DNA from: PFJX01 sp038215555
GTDB lineage: Bacteria; Pseudomonadota; Gammaproteobacteria; Burkholderiales; Thiobacillaceae
Direction: 5' to 3'
Assembly: GCA_038215555.1 (NCBI GenBank)
Contig: JBBQQT010000012.1
Location: 1 to 42,090, forward strand
DNA: 42,090 nt
Program-made: the position numbers and the translations under genes
Shown here: positions 39,340 through 42,090 of the stretch, piece after piece
Position numbering within the stretch: position 1 is the first letter of the stretch
Layout: each line of letters starts with the position of its first letter
Notes under the pieces: generated by a model
The model's input: the letters and a program-made list of their open reading frames with translations, nothing else
Database searches by the model: none
What the model was told of the DNA's origin: nothing

Positions 39340-39813
39340 TCAGGCTTTCCAGTGTCCGGATTTGCCGCCCAGTTTTTCGATCAGGCGGACGGATTCGATG
39401 ACCATGCCGCGATCCACCGCCTTGCACATGTCATAGATGGTGAGCAGAGAGACGCTGGCGGCGGTGAGGGCTTCCATCTCGACGCCGGTGCGGCCGACGG
39501 TTTCGGCCATCGCCTTGCATTCAATCGCATTGGCCAATTCGTCGATGCGGAAATCGACGGTGACTTTGGTCAGCGCGATCGGATGGCAGAGCGGAATCAG
39601 GTCGGCGGTTCGCTTCGAGGCCATGATGCCGGCCAAGCGGGCAACGCCAAGCACATCGCCCTTCTTGGCGGCGCCATCGCGAATCATCGCCAGCGTGTTG
39701 GGTTGCATGACGATGCGGCCGGTGGTGACGGCAACACGTCGGGTCTCGGCTTTTTCGCCGACGCCGACCATCAAGGCGCGGCCCTGTTCATCAAAATGAG
39801 TGAAATTGTTCAT
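39340..39813 (-). CDS. moaC: Cyclic pyranopterin monophosphate synthase MoaC
   Basis: The 157-residue molybdenum cofactor enzyme converts 3',8-cyclo-GTP, the MoaA product, to cyclic pyranopterin phosphate. Signature segments are RVAVTTGRIVMQP, GDVLGVARLAGIMASKRTAD, LIPLCHPIALTKV, VEMEALTAASVSLLTIYDMC and the active-site KSGHW near the C-terminus. The ATG at 39813 (MNNFTHFDEQGRALMVGVGEK) gives the family length. The longer frame to 39942 overlaps the divergent protease gene and is rejected. No other moa gene is in the window. Confidence 0.97.
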   Translation of the reverse strand: MNNFTHFDEQGRALMVGVGEKAETRRVAVTTGRIVMQPNTLAMIRDGAAKKGDVLGVARLAGIMASKRTADLIPLCHPIALTKVTVDFRIDELANAIECKAMAETVGRTGVEMEALTAASVSLLTIYDMCKAVDRGMVIESVRLIEKLGGKSGHWKA

Positions 39814-39917
39814 GGTGTGGATGGTTGTGAGCTGCGATTGGGATGAAAGTTGCCTTGCAAATGAGCCATAAGATAAGCACAAGGGAACCAGAAAGGGAGG
39901 CCAAGTATCATATCGCG

Positions 39918-41360
39918 ATGCAAAAATTTCGCTCGCATGCACTTGCCCTCTCTCTCGCGCTGCAGATTAGTTTGCCAACCCATGCCCTGGAATTGCCCGA
40001 TCTGGGCGAAGCCTCTCGACTGACGCTGAGCGAGGCACATGAAGATCGGATCGGGCGTGAAATCATGCGTCAGATCCGCGATAGCGGTGAGTATCTCGAT
40101 GACCCGGTGCTGGTGGAATATCTCAACGGCCTGGGTGAACGTCTTGCTGCGGCTTCGTCGGAGCCTGGGCGCCTGTTCGAATTGTTTCCGGTACAGGATG
40201 CCAGTATCAATGCGTTTGCGCTGCCCGGCGGCTATATCGGTGTGCATACCGGTCTGATTGCGGCGGCGCGGAACGAATCGGAACTGGCCGGTGTGTTGGC
40301 GCACGAAATTTCGCACGTGACCCAGAAACATATCGCGCGCATCGTCGATGCCCAGAAATCCTCCGGCCTGGCATCGCTGGTCGGGTTGGCGATCGCCATT
40401 CTTGCCGCTCGTTCGAGTCCGGAAGCGGCGCAAGCCGCGATCATCACGACGCAGGCAATGAGCATCCAGAATCAGCTTGATTTCACGCGTGAACACGAAC
40501 GCGAAGCGGATCGGGCCGGTTTGCAGATTCTGTCTGCCGCCGGATTTTCACCGCAAGGCATGGGTACGTTTTTCGAGCGTTTGCAGGCGCAGGGCCGGTT
40601 GTATGAAAACAATGCTCCGGCCTATCTGCGCACGCACCCACTGACGTTTGAACGCATCGCTGATATTCAGAATCGGCTCGCCAGCCTGCCTTACCGGCAA
40701 TTCTCCGATAGCCTGGAATTCGCCCTGGTGCGGGCGCGGGTGCAAGCGGCAGCCGGCGAGGCGCGGGATGCGCTGCATGAATTCGAGGCGAAAGTTCGCG
40801 ACCAACCCACGGCGGCGGCCTGGTATGGCCTGTCGCAGGCCAATCTTCGCGTGGGCGAGATGGATCAGGCAGCGCGTGCGCTGGACGCTGCGATCAGTTT
40901 GTCGGCACCTTCAACCTTATTCGATCTGGCGCGCGCTGAACTCGCGCTTGCACGCGGCCAGGCGGCGCTGGCGGCGCAGTTTTCCGGCGCGGCGCTGGGA
41001 AAGAACAGTACTTATCGGCCGCTGGCCTATGTGCATGTGAAAGCTTTGCTGCGCGACGACAAGGCGCAACAGGCGCTGGATTTTCTGAATCAGCGGCAGC
41101 GAATCTGGGTGTCTGATGCGACTTTGTTCGCCCTCAAGGCGCAAGCGCATCAAGCCCTGGGGCAGCGCGCGGAATCCTTCCTGGCGCAGGCCGAAGCCTA
41201 CGCGCTGGCGGATCGGACTGGTGCGGCGATTGAGCAATTGCAGATGGCGCAGCGTCTGGGCAAGGCTGATTTTTACACGCTGTCGATCATCGATGCCCGC
41301 ATGCGTGAACTGCGCGAACGCCAGCAGGAAGAAACCCAGCGGCGACAAGCAAAACAGTAG
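39918..41360 (+). CDS. BepA-like periplasmic M48 metalloprotease with TPR repeats
   Basis: The 480-residue protein has a Sec signal peptide (MQKFRSHALALSLALQISLP, cut after THA). The M48C protease domain has zinc motif VLAHEISHVTQKH and third ligand in HEREADRAGLQIL, with the typical SINAFALPGGYIGVHTGLI ahead of it. A C-terminal TPR-like helical region (~300-470) follows. BepA (YfgC) in E. coli both assists and degrades LptD and BAM substrates at the outer membrane. The ATG at 39918 gives the signal peptide; a GGGAGG lies rather far upstream (about 18 bases), so translation may be moderate. It is divergent from moaC. Confidence 0.94.
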   Translation: MQKFRSHALALSLALQISLPTHALELPDLGEASRLTLSEAHEDRIGREIMRQIRDSGEYLDDPVLVEYLNGLGERLAAASSEPGRLFELFPVQDASINAFALPGGYIGVHTGLIAAARNESELAGVLAHEISHVTQKHIARIVDAQKSSGLASLVGLAIAILAARSSPEAAQAAIITTQAMSIQNQLDFTREHEREADRAGLQILSAAGFSPQGMGTFFERLQAQGRLYENNAPAYLRTHPLTFERIADIQNRLASLPYRQFSDSLEFALVRARVQAAAGEARDALHEFEAKVRDQPTAAAWYGLSQANLRVGEMDQAARALDAAISLSAPSTLFDLARAELALARGQAALAAQFSGAALGKNSTYRPLAYVHVKALLRDDKAQQALDFLNQRQRIWVSDATLFALKAQAHQALGQRAESFLAQAEAYALADRTGAAIEQLQMAQRLGKADFYTLSIIDARMRELRERQQEETQRRQAKQ

Positions 41361-41392
41361 CTCGGAAGCTAAAACCATTCATCAAAAGCGGT

Positions 41393-41433
41393 CTTGGTAC
41401 TAACATACTCCCGCCCAAAAATATCGTACCAAG
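41393..41433. promoter_or_regulatory. Inverted repeat upstream of the sox genes
   Basis: CTTGGTAC (41393-41400) and GTACCAAG (41426-41433) are exact inverted repeats 25 bases apart, in the 168-base gap before soxX. They could be paired operator half-sites or a hairpin after the protease gene. The gap downstream is AT-rich and should hold the sox promoter, but no confident -35/-10 pair is seen. Confidence 0.4.
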
Positions 41434-41528
41434 TGATGATTTCTCTCTTGTGTCGGTTGCGATGTTGCGAATATTCTTCGCCGCCTGATTGTTTGATAAA
41501 TCTGTCTGGCTTATTTCTTACGAATTAA

Positions 41529-41924
41529 ATGGATGGTGGAAATTTTTTGATCCAAGCGAAATCAGCGTTGCCGAAACTCGCAAGTGAAGGTTTTGGCATT
41601 CTTGCTACCCTACTGGTTACTTCGGCCTGTGCGTTCGCATCGACGATCGACACCAGTGGCAAAGAAATCGCTTTTGATCGTTCCAAGGGCAATTGCCTGG
41701 CCTGTCACGGTTTTCCCGCCGTGCCGGATGCCTTGCAGACGGGTAACAGCGGCCCGCCAATGATTGCCATGCAAGCGCGTTTTCCCGACAAGGGCATTCT
41801 GCGCGCCAAGATATGGGATGCCACCGCATCCAGTTCTACCAGTTTCATGCCGCCGTTCGGCAAGCATCAGGTGCTGAGCGAGGAAGAAATAGACAAGGTC
41901 GTCGACTTTGTTCATAGCTTGTAA
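41529..41924 (+). CDS. soxX: Sulfur-oxidation c-type cytochrome SoxX
   Basis: The ~131-residue periplasmic monohaem cytochrome has a hydrophobic leader (GFGILATLLVTSACAFA, cut before STIDTS), haem site CLACH in DRSKGNCLACHGFPAVPDA, and the SoxX distal segment MPPFGKHQVLSEEEIDKVVD with the Met ligand. SoxX pairs with SoxA to couple thiosulfate oxidatively to SoxY. The ATG at 41529 has no ribosome-binding site; a TTG at 41547 lies six bases after GGTGGA and is a credible alternative giving MIQAKSALPK. The soxY gene follows after 25 bases, as in many sox operons. Confidence 0.92.
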   Translation: MDGGNFLIQAKSALPKLASEGFGILATLLVTSACAFASTIDTSGKEIAFDRSKGNCLACHGFPAVPDALQTGNSGPPMIAMQARFPDKGILRAKIWDATASSSTSFMPPFGKHQVLSEEEIDKVVDFVHSL

Positions 41925-41949
41925 TCAACGAAATGAGATAGGAGTGGAT

Positions 41950-42090
41950 ATGAACATTTTGCGCAGAAACGTACTGAAGGGTGCTGGCGCCGCCGGCGCG
42001 GTGAGCGTAGCGATTGCTGCCGGCCTGCTGAAGCCGGGCATGGCCTTTGCTGCCGACTGGAACAAGGGGCTGTTCGAGAACAAGGATCTG
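41950..42090 (+). CDS. soxY: Sulfur carrier protein SoxY, N-terminal part
   Basis: Only 47 residues lie inside the window. They begin with a twin-arginine signal (MNILRRNVLKGAGAAGAVSV, cut after AFA) and continue ADWNKGLFENKDL, the usual start of mature SoxY. SoxY with SoxZ carries sulfur intermediates on a C-terminal GGCGG cysteine, which lies beyond the edge. The ribosome-binding site is TAGGAGTGGAT. The assignment rests on the Tat signal, the N-terminal pattern and its place directly after soxX. Confidence 0.88.
   Translation, partial: MNILRRNVLKGAGAAGAVSVAIAAGLLKPGMAFAADWNKGLFENKDL

Noticed and set aside
1..42090. CRISPR arrays, rRNA, tRNA, prophage or integrase modules
   Set aside because: No regularly spaced repeats, cloverleaf-like intergenic stretch, rRNA sequence, integrase or phage structural gene was found in any gap.

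Overview
The window reads as chromosomal DNA from a flagellated, sulfur-oxidising Betaproteobacterium, probably of the Nitrosomonadales or Rhodocyclales type. The pointers are the GC-rich codon bias, the neighbourhood of Ste24-type M48 peptidase, oligoribonuclease, pterin dehydratase and rsgA, a complete flgBCDEFGHIJKL run behind a sigma-54 promoter, and soxX/soxY at the right edge. The genus is an inference; no rRNA or tRNA gene is present to settle it.

Layout. 1-2.2 kb: two gene remnants joined 5' to 5', a UvrD-type helicase that has lost its N-terminus and an IS91-family transposase that has also lost its N-terminus, followed by an inverted repeat. 2.3-6.3 kb, minus strand: peptide release factor 3 (prfC), a Tim44-domain membrane protein and a BaiN/HI0933-like flavoprotein. 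6.3-10.5 kb: a TatD nuclease running convergently into a lipoprotein gene, then a plus-strand cluster of Hsp15-like S4 protein, protoporphyrinogen-oxidase-like flavoprotein, DJ-1 protein and CBS protein. 10.6-13.5 kb, minus strand: M48 protease, small cytochrome c, pterin-4a-carbinolamine dehydratase and rsgA, with oligoribonuclease divergent. 14.4-20.6 kb, plus strand: alpha-glucan phosphorylase, CrcB fluoride channel, DUF190 protein and a large DUF349 protein. 20.6-25.0 kb, minus strand: a stand-alone response regulator, Ppx/GppA phosphatase and an Aer-like chemoreceptor with a clear sigma-28 promoter.

25.3-28.6 kb: ovoA followed by a MalY/PatB-type PLP C-S lyase. Together these look like a compact ovothiol biosynthesis pair, the lyase being a candidate OvoB. 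28.7-38.4 kb: the flagellar rod, hook, ring and junction operon flgB-flgL, preceded by a near-consensus sigma-54 promoter. The sigma-54 site here and the sigma-28 site at the chemoreceptor match the usual tiered flagellar cascade. 38.5-39.8 kb, minus strand: an SUMF1/FGE-fold protein and moaC. 39.9-42.1 kb, plus strand: a BepA-like periplasmic M48 protease, then soxX and the start of soxY.

Small dispersed elements are frequent: a two-hairpin palindromic repeat (11.5 and 14.3 kb, with a single-hairpin version at 27.4 kb), a terminal-inverted-repeat MITE-like unit (14.2 kb), helically spaced direct repeats in the orn/M48 divergent promoter (13.6 kb), and a decayed duplicate of the rsgA 3' end (10.5 kb).
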